62,074 nucleotides of DNA from an uncultured Eubacteriales bacterium (GCA_934402395.1 CAKRTQ010000015.1:1-62074); one strand, 5' to 3'; counted from the first letter of the stretch, positions 48,719 to 57,782 are shown. The notes: generated from the letters alone by a model not told the origin. Made by a program: numbers and translations.

Positions 48719-50266
48719 ATGCTATCTGAGATATACAGCGCGGGGCTATCCGGCATTGACAGCTTTATTGTCACCGTGGAGGTGAACGGGGCACCGGTCC
48801 TGCCCTATTTTGAACTGGTGGGGCTGCCCGACGCCGCCGTAAAGGAAGCAAAGGAGCGTGTGCGTACCGCCTGCTTCAACAGCGGCTTTCGCTTTCCCGA
48901 ACTGGGGCTTACGGTAAATCTCGCACCCGCCGACCGCCGCAAGGAGGGTTCGGCGTTTGACGCGGCGATTCTTGTGGGTATTTTACGCTGCGCGGGCGTG
49001 ATAAAGCGGACCGTCCCGCTCTCCGGCAGCGTTTTTGTGGGCGAGCTGTCGCTCTCGGGCGACTGGCGGCCGGTGCGCGGCGCTCTTTGTATGTGCGCGG
49101 CAGCGAAAAAAGCGGGAATGAGCGAGATCTTCGTCCCCGCCGCAAACGCACGCGAGGCTGCCGCCGTGGAAGGCATACGCGTTTACGGTGTGCGCTCGAT
49201 GCGCGAGCTGGTGGATCACCTCAACGGAGTGACGCCGCTTGAGCCGCAGGCGGGCGATGTGCGCACGCTCGACGACACGGGAATTTCGGCAGGACTTGAC
49301 TTTGCTGATGTAAAAGGTCAGAAAATGGCGAAGCGCGCAATGGAGATAGCCGCCGCGGGCGGTCACAATATACTGCTTATCGGTCCTCCGGGAACGGGAA
49401 AATCAATGCTTGCCAAGCGTTTGCCCGGAATTTTGCCGCCCATGACCTTTGACGAGGCAATAGAAACCACCAAAATACATTCGGTCTCCGGCGTTTTGCC
49501 CGACGGGGTATCCCTGCTCACCGCAAGACCCTTCCGCGCGCCGCATCACACGATGTCGGCTGTGGCTCTGGTCGGCGGAGGAACGAACCCCATGCCCGGC
49601 GAGATATCGCTGGCGCACAACGGGGTGCTTTTTCTCGACGAGCTGCCGGAATTTCCGAAGCTTGTCACCGATACGCTTCGCCAGCCTCTTGAGGACAGGC
49701 GCGTTACCATAACGCGCGCAAGCGGCAGAGTTACATATCCCTGCTTTTTCATGCTGGTGGCGGCAATGAATCCCTGCCGGTGCGGATATTACGGTCACCC
49801 GACCCACCCCTGCACCTGCTCGCCCGGCGATGTCAAGCGGTATATTTCAAAAATAAGCGGTCCGCTGCTTGACCGCATCGACATTGAGGTCGAACTGCCC
49901 TCGCTGAGCTTTGACGAGCTGGCGTCGGACAGCACACCCGCCGAGACCTCGGCGGAGATACGTGCTCGCGTGACCCGCGCGCGCGAATTTGCCCATGCGC
50001 GAATGGCGGAAGACGGCATTGCCGGCGCTCGCTGCAATGCTCAGCTCAATGCGGGCGATCTTCGCCGCACCGCGCACGTAAGCGCCGACGCATCGGCTCT
50101 CTTGCGCGCCGCGTATGACAGCATGGGGCTTTCGGCGCGCGGCTACGACCGCGTTATGCGGATGGCGCGCACGGTCGCAGACCTTGCCGCCTCCCGATCG
50201 ATCGAAGCCGAACATATTGCCGAGGCTATACAGCTGCGCAGTCTCGACCGCAAATACTGGGGATAA
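48719..50266 (+). CDS. YifB/ComM family Mg-chelatase-like AAA+ ATPase
   Basis: A 515-residue protein: N-terminal Lon-like domain (PYFELVGLPDAAVKEAKERV), then AAA+ with Walker A LIGPPGTGKSMLAKRLPG, Walker B GVLFLDELPEF, and the Cys cluster MNPCRCGYYG and CTCSPGDVKRY typical of this family. In naturally competent bacteria ComM aids branch migration during recombination; the role in clostridia is not established. GGAGGG is 7 nt before ATG. A weak promoter (TTTATT, 17 bp, TATACT at 48662-48690) lies upstream. Confidence 0.93.
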   Translation: MLSEIYSAGLSGIDSFIVTVEVNGAPVLPYFELVGLPDAAVKEAKERVRTACFNSGFRFPELGLTVNLAPADRRKEGSAFDAAILVGILRCAGVIKRTVPLSGSVFVGELSLSGDWRPVRGALCMCAAAKKAGMSEIFVPAANAREAAAVEGIRVYGVRSMRELVDHLNGVTPLEPQAGDVRTLDDTGISAGLDFADVKGQKMAKRAMEIAAAGGHNILLIGPPGTGKSMLAKRLPGILPPMTFDEAIETTKIHSVSGVLPDGVSLLTARPFRAPHHTMSAVALVGGGTNPMPGEISLAHNGVLFLDELPEFPKLVTDTLRQPLEDRRVTITRASGRVTYPCFFMLVAAMNPCRCGYYGHPTHPCTCSPGDVKRYISKISGPLLDRIDIEVELPSLSFDELASDSTPAETSAEIRARVTRAREFAHARMAEDGIAGARCNAQLNAGDLRRTAHVSADASALLRAAYDSMGLSARGYDRVMRMARTVADLAASRSIEAEHIAEAIQLRSLDRKYWG

Positions 50267-50295
50267 CTCGCCACCTTCCCGATGCATATAATATC

Positions 50296-51210
50296 ATGAA
50301 CGAAAAAGACGGCAAAAACGCGGCGCGGTACGAGGAAAGACGTACCGATTTCTCCTTTCGCAGCGACCGCGGCGGCACCGTGCCACTCAGCTGCAAACCG
50401 CACCTGCACTACCATATTGAATTTTTTTACCTGCTCGATGGCAGCGTGACCGTATGGGTCGACTCCGTTGAGCACACCGTTGAGGCGGGCGACCTTATGA
50501 TCGCCTTTCCGAATCAGATCCACCGCTTCCGCCGCGCCTCGGACACACCTGAAAAATATCTGCTTTTCATAATCAGCCCGGATATGATACCGGAATTCAC
50601 CGCAATATTCAATTCCACGCTTCCGCATTCACCGGTGGTGCGCAACGCCCGCGCGATCCCACACCTTACCGAACTTATGGATGGTCTTGCCGCAATAAGC
50701 GATGCGACGGAAAGCGAAAAGTACCTCCCCGAGGTGCAAAAGGGATACATGACGGCGTTTTTCGGTCTGCTTTTGCCGCACATCACGCTTGACGAGATCA
50801 AGCTCGGCGATTCGCGCGCAGTGCGCGAGGTGGTGAACTACTGCTCGCAGAACTACACGGCTGATCTGTCGCTTGAGGTGCTTGAGCGCGAGCTTCATAT
50901 CAACAAATACTACATTTCGCACCTGTTTTCAAGCAAACTCGGGATCAGGTTCAACGACTACGTCAACGCGCTGCGCGTGTCGGGAGCCTGCCGCCTTCTG
51001 CGCGACACCGAGCTGCCCGTAACCGAAATATCCGACATGGTGGGCTTCAACACGCAGCGCACCTTCAACCGCGCATTCACCCGCTTTCGCGGCTGTTCGC
51101 CCGGCGAATTCCGCCGCTCGCTTACCGACAGGGTTGAAAACGCATCCTTCCCGCCGATGGGGGTGACTCCGGCACGCTTTACCGGCGCGGAGAAAAAAAA
51201 GAACAAATAA
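50296..51210 (+). CDS. AraC-family regulator with cupin sensor domain
   Basis: A 304-residue regulator. The N-terminal cupin (LHYHIEFFYLLDGSVTVWV, FPNQIHRFRR) likely binds a sugar or other small molecule; the C-terminal double helix-turn-helix has LEVLERELHINKYYISHLF and VTEISDMVGFNTQRTFNRAF. No clear ribosome binding site precedes the ATG at 50296; a TATAAT lies at 50287-50292, too close to act for this start, so translation may depend on the upstream gene (30 nt away). It is followed after 10 nt by a cation transporter gene, with no obvious sugar operon nearby. Confidence 0.88.
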   Translation: MNEKDGKNAARYEERRTDFSFRSDRGGTVPLSCKPHLHYHIEFFYLLDGSVTVWVDSVEHTVEAGDLMIAFPNQIHRFRRASDTPEKYLLFIISPDMIPEFTAIFNSTLPHSPVVRNARAIPHLTELMDGLAAISDATESEKYLPEVQKGYMTAFFGLLLPHITLDEIKLGDSRAVREVVNYCSQNYTADLSLEVLERELHINKYYISHLFSSKLGIRFNDYVNALRVSGACRLLRDTELPVTEISDMVGFNTQRTFNRAFTRFRGCSPGEFRRSLTDRVENASFPPMGVTPARFTGAEKKKNK

Positions 51211-51220
51211 CGGAGGCAGC

Positions 51221-52381
51221 ATGACAGAGCTTCTCGGAAAATTATTTATAAAAAACAGCGAAAGCACCCATGACCCCGCAGTACGCCGGGGCTGGGGGAC
51301 GCTTGTCAGCATTATCGGCATCGCGATGAACGTTCTGCTTTTTGTCGGGAAATTTGCCGTGGGCAGCATTTTCGGCGCGGTTTCGATATCTGCGGACGCG
51401 ATAAACAATCTCTCGGACGCCGGCTCGCAGCTCATATCGCTCGTCAGCTTCCGCATTTCGGCAAAACCCGCCGACAGAAAGCACCCCTTCGGCCACGCGC
51501 GTATCGAATATGTAGCGTCAATGGCTGTGTCGTTTGTTATCCTTGTTATCGGGTTTGATCTGCTGCGCGAGTCGGCGGGCAAGATCTTCTCGCACGGAGA
51601 GACAGAATTTTCATGGCTCTCGGTCGCCGTTCTTGCCGCGTCGATAGCGGTAAAGCTGTGGCTCGCGCTCATAAACCACAATGTCGGAAAAAAGATCGAC
51701 TCCTCGGTAATGCGCGCCACCGCCGCCGACAGTCTTTCCGATGTTGCAGCCACCGGCGGCGTACTGGCGGCGCAGCTTATTCTGCGCTTTACCGGAATGA
51801 ACGCCGACGCATACCTCGGCGTGGCGGTTTCGCTGCTGATAATGTGGGCAGGCGTGAAAATACTGAACGAGCAGAAAAACCTGCTTCTCGGCGAAGCCCC
51901 CGATGCGGAGCTGGTGAAAAACATAACGGATATCGTAAATTCCTACACCGGAGTACTGGGAGTCCATGACCTGATAGTACACAATTACGGTCCCGGCAGA
52001 AGCATTGCCTCGCTTCACGTTGAAGTAGACGGCTCTGCTGACATTTTTGAGTCGCACGAGATGATAGACAACATCGAAAAAAGACTTTGCGATGAGCTTG
52101 GAATATCGGCAACGATACATCTTGACCCGATCGTGACCGACGACAGCGAGGTCGGCGCCGCGCGGCGCGCGGTCCAGGAAAAAATGGAGGAGATCGACCC
52201 GCGCTTCAGCATACATGACTTCCGCATGGTAAAGGGACGCACGCACACGAATCTGATATTTGATATCGCCGCGCCCTTCGAGCAGAAAATGACCGATGCG
52301 GAAATACGCGCCGCCGCCAACCTCAAGCTTTGTGAGCTTGACCCGACCTTCTGCGGCGTCATAACCATCGACAGGATTTAA
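51221..52381 (+). CDS. Cation diffusion facilitator (CDF) transporter
   Basis: A 386-residue CDF exporter. Six transmembrane helices (about 25-220) contain metal-site residues in SADAINNLSDAG and ATAADSLSDVAA, with HPFGHARIEY between. The C-terminal cytoplasmic domain (about 225-385) is longer than usual, with VHDLIVHNYG, HVEVDG and TIHLDP strands. It should export divalent cations such as Zn2+, Mn2+ or Fe2+ by proton antiport; the ion is not determinable. GGAGG is 5 nt upstream of ATG. It is likely co-transcribed with the AraC-type gene. Confidence 0.92.
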   Translation: MTELLGKLFIKNSESTHDPAVRRGWGTLVSIIGIAMNVLLFVGKFAVGSIFGAVSISADAINNLSDAGSQLISLVSFRISAKPADRKHPFGHARIEYVASMAVSFVILVIGFDLLRESAGKIFSHGETEFSWLSVAVLAASIAVKLWLALINHNVGKKIDSSVMRATAADSLSDVAATGGVLAAQLILRFTGMNADAYLGVAVSLLIMWAGVKILNEQKNLLLGEAPDAELVKNITDIVNSYTGVLGVHDLIVHNYGPGRSIASLHVEVDGSADIFESHEMIDNIEKRLCDELGISATIHLDPIVTDDSEVGAARRAVQEKMEEIDPRFSIHDFRMVKGRTHTNLIFDIAAPFEQKMTDAEIRAAANLKLCELDPTFCGVITIDRI

Positions 52382-52426
52382 TGCTCGGGTGACGTTTCAT
52401 CAGGTCCTGAGCCGCATCCCCCGATA

Positions 52427-52699
52427 TTAAGAAGATTTGCGCGGCATGAGAGCGATTATGACGAGTATTATCGCAATTACCACTATTACGGCAACAACGG
52501 CGCCGACAATGGAATCACCGGCGCCGGAAGCTGTTCCCGAGCTTCCCGCAGCGCCAGAGGATGCGCCTGTCCGCGCAGCGGCATCCGGTATGCTTCCGCT
52601 TCCGACCGCCGCCGCAGTGAGCGCGACCGCGCCGAGCGAAAGCGAAAGCAGCGCCGCAGCTGCGGCAAATATCAATACGTACCTTGTTTTTCTGTTCAT
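52427..52699 (-). CDS. Small two-helix protein with Gly/Ser/Ala linker
   Basis: A 90-residue protein: N-terminal hydrophobic helix or signal (about 7-32, YVLIFAAAAALLSLSLGAVA), a Gly/Ser/Ala linker (33-62), a second strongly hydrophobic helix (63-85) and a basic end, MPRKSS. The family is not recognised. The opposite strand is also open, but the two-helix organisation and the basic end make the minus strand the better reading. The ribosome site is weak (AAGAAAG). A plus-strand terminator lies upstream at 52728-52760. Confidence 0.5.
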   Translation of the reverse strand: MNRKTRYVLIFAAAAALLSLSLGAVALTAAAVGSGSIPDAAARTGASSGAAGSSGTASGAGDSIVGAVVAVIVVIAIILVIIALMPRKSS

Positions 52700-52727
52700 C
52701 TTTTTAACCGTTTCTTTCTTTGCATTT

Positions 52728-52760
52728 GCTCCCGTACGCAGACCGCGCGGGAGCTTTTTT
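52728..52760 (+). terminator. Plus-strand terminator
   Basis: GCTCCCG pairs with CGGGAGC, followed by six T. The nearest plus-strand gene ends at 52381, so its transcript would run antisense through the 52427-52699 gene before stopping here. Confidence 0.65.
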
Positions 52761-52833
52761 CATTCCTATTTTACCCGTCAGACGGTCAAAATAAACGGCG
52801 TATGCAAAAAAACTCAGCTGCGCGATCCCGCTA

Positions 52834-52862
52834 TTGACAATTCGGCAATATAAGGATATAAT
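52834..52862 (+). promoter_or_regulatory. Promoter of the lipid-kinase gene cluster
   Basis: TTGACA (52834-52839) and TATAAT (52857-52862), both perfect, spacer 17 bp. Confidence 0.85.
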
Positions 52863-52899
52863 TATACTGTAGATTTATACTATCTTAAGGATGCATATA

Positions 52900-53862
52900 A
52901 TGAAATTTATGAAAGGCAAAAAGAAGCCCTGCGGGACCGTTGCCGGGACCGCTCCCGCCGCCGGTTCGCGGCGGCTGCTGCTGATAATCAACCCGGTATC
53001 GGGCAGGCTGCGCGCACGGGCATCGATGTTTGACATTCTTGAACGCATAAACACCGCCGGATACACGCCGACTGTAAAGCTGACCGAATATCGCGGTCAC
53101 GCCCGCGAGCTTGCGGCTGCGGCAGCCGCCGAGGGTTACTCGCGCGTTGTCTGCTGCGGCGGAGACGGAACGCTCAACGAGGTCATTTCCGGTATTATCT
53201 CCTCCGGCACGGGAACCGCGCTGCCGATAGGATATATCCCTGCCGGAAGCACCAACGATTTTGCAGCCAGCCTCGGAATTCCCACTGCCGACCTTGCCGC
53301 CGCAGCCGAGACAGCGGTGAGCGGCAGCTCGATACCGCTTGACATAGGACGCTTCGGTGAGGACCGGTACTTTACGTACATCGCCTCGTTCGGCGCGTTT
53401 ACGGCGGCATCATACTCCGCACCGCAGAATGTCAAGAACAACATGGGCTACCTCGCCTATGTGATAGAGGGGATCAAGGAATTTTTCAGGATAAAACCGA
53501 TAAAGGTTGTATGCGAGGGCGGCGAACGGGTGCTGCGCGGCGACTATGTTTTCGGCGGCGTGACGAATTCAATGTCGGTCGGCGGACTTGTAAAGCTCAA
53601 GGGCGATGTGGTCAAGCTGGACGACGGGCTTTTTGAAGTGGTGCTGATAAAGCGCCCGCGCAATGTGGATGAGTTCAACCAGATAGTCCAGGCGCTGCTG
53701 ACTTCAAACCTCAACTGCAAAATGATCGACTTCTTCCGCACGTCGAACGTGAGCTTCCGGCTGCCGGCGGGCACGCCGTGGACGCTTGACGGCGAGCGCG
53801 CCGAATGCGGCGGGAAGGTGGAGATATCAGTCATACACAACGCGATAAAACTGAAGAAATAA
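52900..53862 (+). CDS. Diacylglycerol kinase-family lipid kinase (DagK/YegS)
   Basis: A 320-residue kinase with the N-terminal LLLIINPVSGR motif, ATP-binding CCGGDGTLNEVISGI, GYIPAGSTNDFAASLG and a C-terminal beta domain ending in WTLDGERAE. It phosphorylates diacylglycerol (or another lipid alcohol) to recycle it from lipoteichoic-acid and phospholipid turnover, at the inner membrane surface. The ATG at 52900 has AAGG 9 nt upstream, preferred over the ATG at 52891 that touches the site. It has its own strong promoter; SGNH hydrolase genes follow. Confidence 0.92.
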   Translation: MKFMKGKKKPCGTVAGTAPAAGSRRLLLIINPVSGRLRARASMFDILERINTAGYTPTVKLTEYRGHARELAAAAAAEGYSRVVCCGGDGTLNEVISGIISSGTGTALPIGYIPAGSTNDFAASLGIPTADLAAAAETAVSGSSIPLDIGRFGEDRYFTYIASFGAFTAASYSAPQNVKNNMGYLAYVIEGIKEFFRIKPIKVVCEGGERVLRGDYVFGGVTNSMSVGGLVKLKGDVVKLDDGLFEVVLIKRPRNVDEFNQIVQALLTSNLNCKMIDFFRTSNVSFRLPAGTPWTLDGERAECGGKVEISVIHNAIKLKK

Positions 53863-53955
53863 ATAAAGAAGCCCGGCACCGGATGTCACGGACCGAAGCT
53901 CAGATGCAAGCATAGAAAAAACGGTACAAATGCATATAAAGGAACGGTAATAAAA

Positions 53956-55056
53956 ATGAGTGAAAAAACAACCGCGGGACAGGTTCCCGCCGAGGTGGAC
54001 AAAAACATGATGTCCGGCACGCCGGACGCAGACGGTCTTGTGTGGCGAAGCATAAAAAACGCCCCGTTTGAAATTTACGGACTTTACGAGCCGTGCGCCG
54101 ACGGCGACTTCCGCCGTATGCCCGACGATGTTGCCGCCGCCACAAACAACGGTGTAAAACGCAACGCGCGCCATACCGCAGGCGGCAGAGTGCGCTTTAC
54201 GACCGATTCCGGACGCATTGCGCTGCGCGTATCAATGCCGTATGTCACAAAATATGCGCATATGGCTCTCACCGGATCGTCGTCATTTGATATCTACGAG
54301 GATACCGATGTCGGCTCGCGCTATGTCGGCGTTTACAAGCCGTCAATGGATATAACGACCGGGTTTGAGGCGACCTTCACCCTGCCCTGCCGCCGCGAGC
54401 GTTCACTGACGCTGAACTTTCCGCTTTACTCCCCCGTGGCGTCGGTAGAGATCGGACTTGACGCCGATGCGACCCTCTCGGGCGGCAGAAAATACACGGG
54501 AACACGCCTGCCGGTGGTGTTTTACGGATCGTCCATAACGCAGGGCGCGTGCGCCTCGCGTCCGGGACTTGCATATCAGGCAGTTATCAGCCGCCGCCTT
54601 GACGTTGACTTTATCAACCTCGGATTTTCCGGCAATGCAAGAGCCGAGCTTTCCATTGTCGAATATATGGCAAAGCTCCCCATGAGCGCGTTTGTAAGCG
54701 ACTACGATCACAACGCACCTACGGTCGAGCATCTTGCCAACACGCACTGCCGTATGTACCGGATGATAAGAGAGAAAAATCCCGACATTCCCTACATAAT
54801 GCTTTCGTGCCCCGACTTTGCCTCGCACGCGGAAAGTGATTCGGAAAAACGCCGCCGCGTTATTGAGGATACTTTCCGCTATGCGCGCGCAAACGGCGAC
54901 ACACGTGTGTGGTACATTGACGGCGAGGGCATTTACCGCGGCGCGGAGCTTGACGCCTGCACCGTTGACCTTGACCACCCCACCGATCTCGGATTCATGA
55001 AGATGGCAGATGCCATAGGCAGGATCCTGCGCCGCGCCATGCGCCGCGGCATATAA
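53956..55056 (+). CDS. SGNH/GDSL-type hydrolase, first of a tandem pair
   Basis: A 366-residue cytoplasmic esterase-like protein without a signal peptide. An N-terminal beta-sandwich (about 30-175; FEIYGLYEP, RFTTDSGRIALRVSMPY) is followed by an SGNH domain: block I FYGSSITQGACA with catalytic Ser, block II NLGFSGNAR, block III DYDHNAPT, and the Asp/His pair in DLDHPTDLG. The architecture resembles SsfX3-like acyl esterases and carbohydrate deacetylases. It is a close paralogue of the next gene (19 nt downstream). The leader AAAGGAACGGTAATAAAA places AAAGGA 12 nt from ATG. Confidence 0.88.
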   Translation: MSEKTTAGQVPAEVDKNMMSGTPDADGLVWRSIKNAPFEIYGLYEPCADGDFRRMPDDVAAATNNGVKRNARHTAGGRVRFTTDSGRIALRVSMPYVTKYAHMALTGSSSFDIYEDTDVGSRYVGVYKPSMDITTGFEATFTLPCRRERSLTLNFPLYSPVASVEIGLDADATLSGGRKYTGTRLPVVFYGSSITQGACASRPGLAYQAVISRRLDVDFINLGFSGNARAELSIVEYMAKLPMSAFVSDYDHNAPTVEHLANTHCRMYRMIREKNPDIPYIMLSCPDFASHAESDSEKRRRVIEDTFRYARANGDTRVWYIDGEGIYRGAELDACTVDLDHPTDLGFMKMADAIGRILRRAMRRGI

Positions 55057-55074
55057 CCCAAGGAGGACGGAAAA

Positions 55075-56184
55075 ATGCCCGAAGAAGTAAAAAAAGAACA
55101 GTATGTTGAGGTCGATAAGAACCTTATAATCGAAACATCCTTTCCCGAGACAGACGTGCGCTTTTACAATGTGCGCGAGGAGCCCTTTGAGCTTTACAAC
55201 TTTTACGATCCCAAGGGGCAGCCCATTTTCCGCCGTCTGCCCGAGGATGTAGCCAAGGCGACCTCTGCCGGCGTTGCAAAGCTCTGCCGTGAGTCGGCAG
55301 GCGGAAGAGTCCGCTTTTCGACCGATTCTCAGTACATTCTGATAAAAGCAAAGATCCCCGTTGTGGGCAGAAACTCGCATATGACGCTTGCCATGAGCGC
55401 GGGCTTTGACCTTTACGAGGACTACGAGAGCGGTGAATCACGCTATCACCGTGTGTTTATGCCCCCTTACGATATGGAGGACGGCTATGAGCAGATAATA
55501 CGCTTCGGCAGCCGCCGTATGCGCCATTTTACCATCAACTTCCCGATACATTCGGTCGTATCCGACCTTTATGTTGGCATTCAGGAAAGCGCCGTGCTCG
55601 GCGCGGGTCTGAAATACCGCAACGAAAAGCCGATAATCGTGTACGGTTCATCCATAGTTCACGGCTCGGCGGCAACGCGCCCCGGACTTGTTTACACAAA
55701 CATCCTCTCCCGCTACCTTAACATGAACGTGATCGACCTCGGCTTTTCCGGCAAAGCGCTCGGCGAGGATGCCATAATCGACTACATCGCGTCTCAGGAT
55801 ATGCTGCTTTTTGTGCTCGACTATGACCACAACGCGCCGAATCCCGAGCATCTGCGCCGCACACACCTGCCCGCATACCAAAAAATACGCGCCGCACACC
55901 CGGATATGCCGATAATCATGGTCACGCGTCCCAATGTCGCCACCAACGGCGCATCGGCAATGGAACGCAAGGATGTTGTTATCGACACCTACCGCGCCGC
56001 GCGCGATGCCGGCGACAATAACGTTTACTATGTGGACGGCGAAAGCTTTTTCCTCGGCAAATATGAAAACGAATGCACCATGGACGGCGTTCACCCCAAC
56101 GACCTCGGCTTTACGCTTATGGCTGCGGGGCTTGAGTCCGAGATCCGCCGCGCTCTTCATATCGGCGGAGTGAAAATTGACTGA
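55075..56184 (+). CDS. SGNH/GDSL-type hydrolase, second of a tandem pair
   Basis: A 369-residue paralogue of the preceding protein with the same two-domain layout. Block I is VYGSSIVHGSAATRPGL, block II DLGFSGKALGE, block III DYDHNAPNPEHL, and the catalytic Asp/His pair is in MDGVHPNDLGF. Shared words such as PFELYN, AGGRVRFSTDS and RPGL at matching positions show recent duplication, but the substrate-facing loops differ (for example VHG against TQG). AAGGAGG lies upstream of the ATG. Its 3' end overlaps the Mini-III gene by 8 bp. Confidence 0.88.
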   Translation: MPEEVKKEQYVEVDKNLIIETSFPETDVRFYNVREEPFELYNFYDPKGQPIFRRLPEDVAKATSAGVAKLCRESAGGRVRFSTDSQYILIKAKIPVVGRNSHMTLAMSAGFDLYEDYESGESRYHRVFMPPYDMEDGYEQIIRFGSRRMRHFTINFPIHSVVSDLYVGIQESAVLGAGLKYRNEKPIIVYGSSIVHGSAATRPGLVYTNILSRYLNMNVIDLGFSGKALGEDAIIDYIASQDMLLFVLDYDHNAPNPEHLRRTHLPAYQKIRAAHPDMPIIMVTRPNVATNGASAMERKDVVIDTYRAARDAGDNNVYYVDGESFFLGKYENECTMDGVHPNDLGFTLMAAGLESEIRRALHIGGVKID

Positions 56185-56566
56185 CCCGCGCGATGAGCTG
56201 ACCCCGGCGGGGCTTGCCTACCTCGGGGACAGTGTGATTGAGGTGATGGCGCGCGAGAGGCTGGTGCGCTCGGGCATTCCCGACTCGGCGCGGCTCAACG
56301 CGGCGGCGGCAAAATATGTGCGCGCCACCGCGCAGTCGGAAGCGACAGAACGGGTGCTTCCGCTGCTTGACGGACGCGAGGCGGCGGTATACCGCCGCGC
56401 ACGCAATGTGGGACACACCAACACCCCGCGCTCGGCAAGTCCTGCCGAATACCGGCGCGCTACCGGGCTTGAGGCTCTCTTCGGCTGGCTGTGGCTGGGC
56501 GGAGAAGAGGGCAAAGCCCGCGCCCGCGAGCTTTTTGCGCTCGCATACAACGAAAAAAACGAATGA
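56177..56566 (+). CDS. mrnC: Mini-ribonuclease III
   Basis: A 129-residue RNase III catalytic domain without the double-stranded-RNA-binding domain. LAYLGDSVIEVMARERLV is the RNase III signature with the catalytic acidic residues; KYVRATAQSEA, RRARNVGHT and TGLEALFGWLWL are typical of Mini-III, which matures 23S rRNA ends. It starts at TTG 56177 with GGAG 6 nt upstream, inside the preceding gene, so translation is coupled. Usually this gene neighbours cysS; here it follows the SGNH pair. Confidence 0.9.
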   Translation: MTDPRDELTPAGLAYLGDSVIEVMARERLVRSGIPDSARLNAAAAKYVRATAQSEATERVLPLLDGREAAVYRRARNVGHTNTPRSASPAEYRRATGLEALFGWLWLGGEEGKARARELFALAYNEKNE

Positions 56567-56585
56567 AAAAGGAATGGTAATAAAA

Positions 56586-57086
56586 ATGTCCGAAAACCCC
56601 AAAATAGAGATAAAAATACGCGATATGGGCACGATACGTGCCGAGCTTTACCCCAAAAACGCACCCAAAACGGTGGAAAATTTCCTCTCTCTCGTAAAGC
56701 GCGGATTTTTTGACGGGCTTATCTTTCACCGCGTCATAAAGGGCTTTATGATACAGGGCGGCGGCTACGATGAGGAATTCACACCGCGCCGCGCCGATCC
56801 CATAAAAGGCGAATTTGCCGCCAACGGCTGGATGCTCAACACGCAAAAGCACACGCGCGGCACGCTTTCGATGGCGCGCACTTCTGACCCCGACTCCGCT
56901 TCGTCGCAGTTTTTCATTATGCATAAGGATGCGCCGCATCTCGATTCGCAGTACGCCGCCTTCGGGCAGGTGACCGAGGGACTCGATGTGGTGGACAAGA
57001 TCGCGGATGTGAAGACCGGACGCTACGGATATTTTGCAGACGTTCCGCGCACGCCCGTTGTGATCGAATCAATAACCGAAATATAA
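56586..57086 (+). CDS. Peptidyl-prolyl cis-trans isomerase, cyclophilin type
   Basis: A 166-residue cytoplasmic cyclophilin without signal peptide. FHRVIKGFMIQGGG carries the catalytic Arg and Phe/Met, GTLSMARTSDPDSASSQFFI the substrate groove, and FGQVTEGLDVVDKI the usual C-terminal loop. It catalyses proline isomerisation in protein folding. Leader AAAAAGGAATGGTAATAAAA places AAAGGA 12 nt before ATG 56586; an in-frame ATG at 56574 overlaps the site. It lies 19 nt after mrnC. Confidence 0.95.
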   Translation: MSENPKIEIKIRDMGTIRAELYPKNAPKTVENFLSLVKRGFFDGLIFHRVIKGFMIQGGGYDEEFTPRRADPIKGEFAANGWMLNTQKHTRGTLSMARTSDPDSASSQFFIMHKDAPHLDSQYAAFGQVTEGLDVVDKIADVKTGRYGYFADVPRTPVVIESITEI

Positions 57087-57112
57087 ACCACACACAGGAA
57101 AGGAGCAGCACC

Positions 57113-57772
57113 ATGACAGGAAATTTCGGAAAGACATTTACAAATCAGCCTATGAACGACTGCGAAAAGCTATCTCGCCGCGCAGCCGGCGCGCGAATGA
57201 ATATTATCCTCATAATCATACTGACCGTTGTGAACGCCGCGCTTATCTTCTTTGATGTAGACACATATTTTCTCTTCTCCGCCAGCGTACCGTACTTTTT
57301 GATCTTCTTTACGGCTCTTTATTCCGGCAGTATGCCCGATTCGGCATATGACGGTGTTGCCGTTGACGAAATAGTGTTTTTGCCCCAAGCCTTTCTTTGG
57401 TTTGCCATTGCGGTGGCGGCAGTCATTCTCGGGCTTTATGCCGTCTGTTTTTTTGCATCGCAGAGCAAGCTGAAAAACGCCGACGGCATAGTGACCGTTC
57501 GCTTCAATGTCGCATGGCTCATCACCGCAACGGCGCTCTTTGCCGTTGATACGCTCGCATATCTCGGGCTTGTATTTTTCACCGTCGGATTCAGCTTTTC
57601 AACGATCCTCGACCTTGCGATCCACGCATACGTCATTGCGACCTTTATTATGGGTGCGGTCGCCGCCGTGAAGCTCAAAAAGCTCCCCGCCGCTGCACCC
57701 GCAGAGCCGGCCGTCCTCACCGACGCCGGCGATTCCACACCCCCCGCAGCTCCTTCGGACTCCGAGCAATAA
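57113..57772 (+). CDS. Four-helix membrane protein of unknown function
   Basis: A 219-residue integral membrane protein. Hydrophobic segments are at about 29-48, 54-70, 92-115 and 130-150, with a fifth near 158-185, and a polar Ala/Pro/Asp/Ser tail (190-219) rich in acidic residues. The first 25 residues are polar. I do not recognise a family. AAAGGAG is 8 nt before ATG, and the gene is 26 nt downstream of the cyclophilin gene, so it closes this operon before the palindromic element at 57783. Confidence 0.75.
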   Translation: MTGNFGKTFTNQPMNDCEKLSRRAAGARMNIILIIILTVVNAALIFFDVDTYFLFSASVPYFLIFFTALYSGSMPDSAYDGVAVDEIVFLPQAFLWFAIAVAAVILGLYAVCFFASQSKLKNADGIVTVRFNVAWLITATALFAVDTLAYLGLVFFTVGFSFSTILDLAIHAYVIATFIMGAVAAVKLKKLPAAAPAEPAVLTDAGDSTPPAAPSDSEQ

Positions 57773-57782
57773 ATTGAATAAA

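Noticed and set aside
50287..50296. Leaderless transcript for the AraC-type gene
   Set aside because: The TATAAT ends only 3 nt before ATG, so transcription would begin inside the gene; coupling to the upstream gene is more likely.
52437..52853. Plus-strand 138-residue frame between the CDF gene and the lipid kinase
   Set aside because: It is opposite the better minus-strand two-helix gene, crosses a terminator hairpin and is low-complexity.
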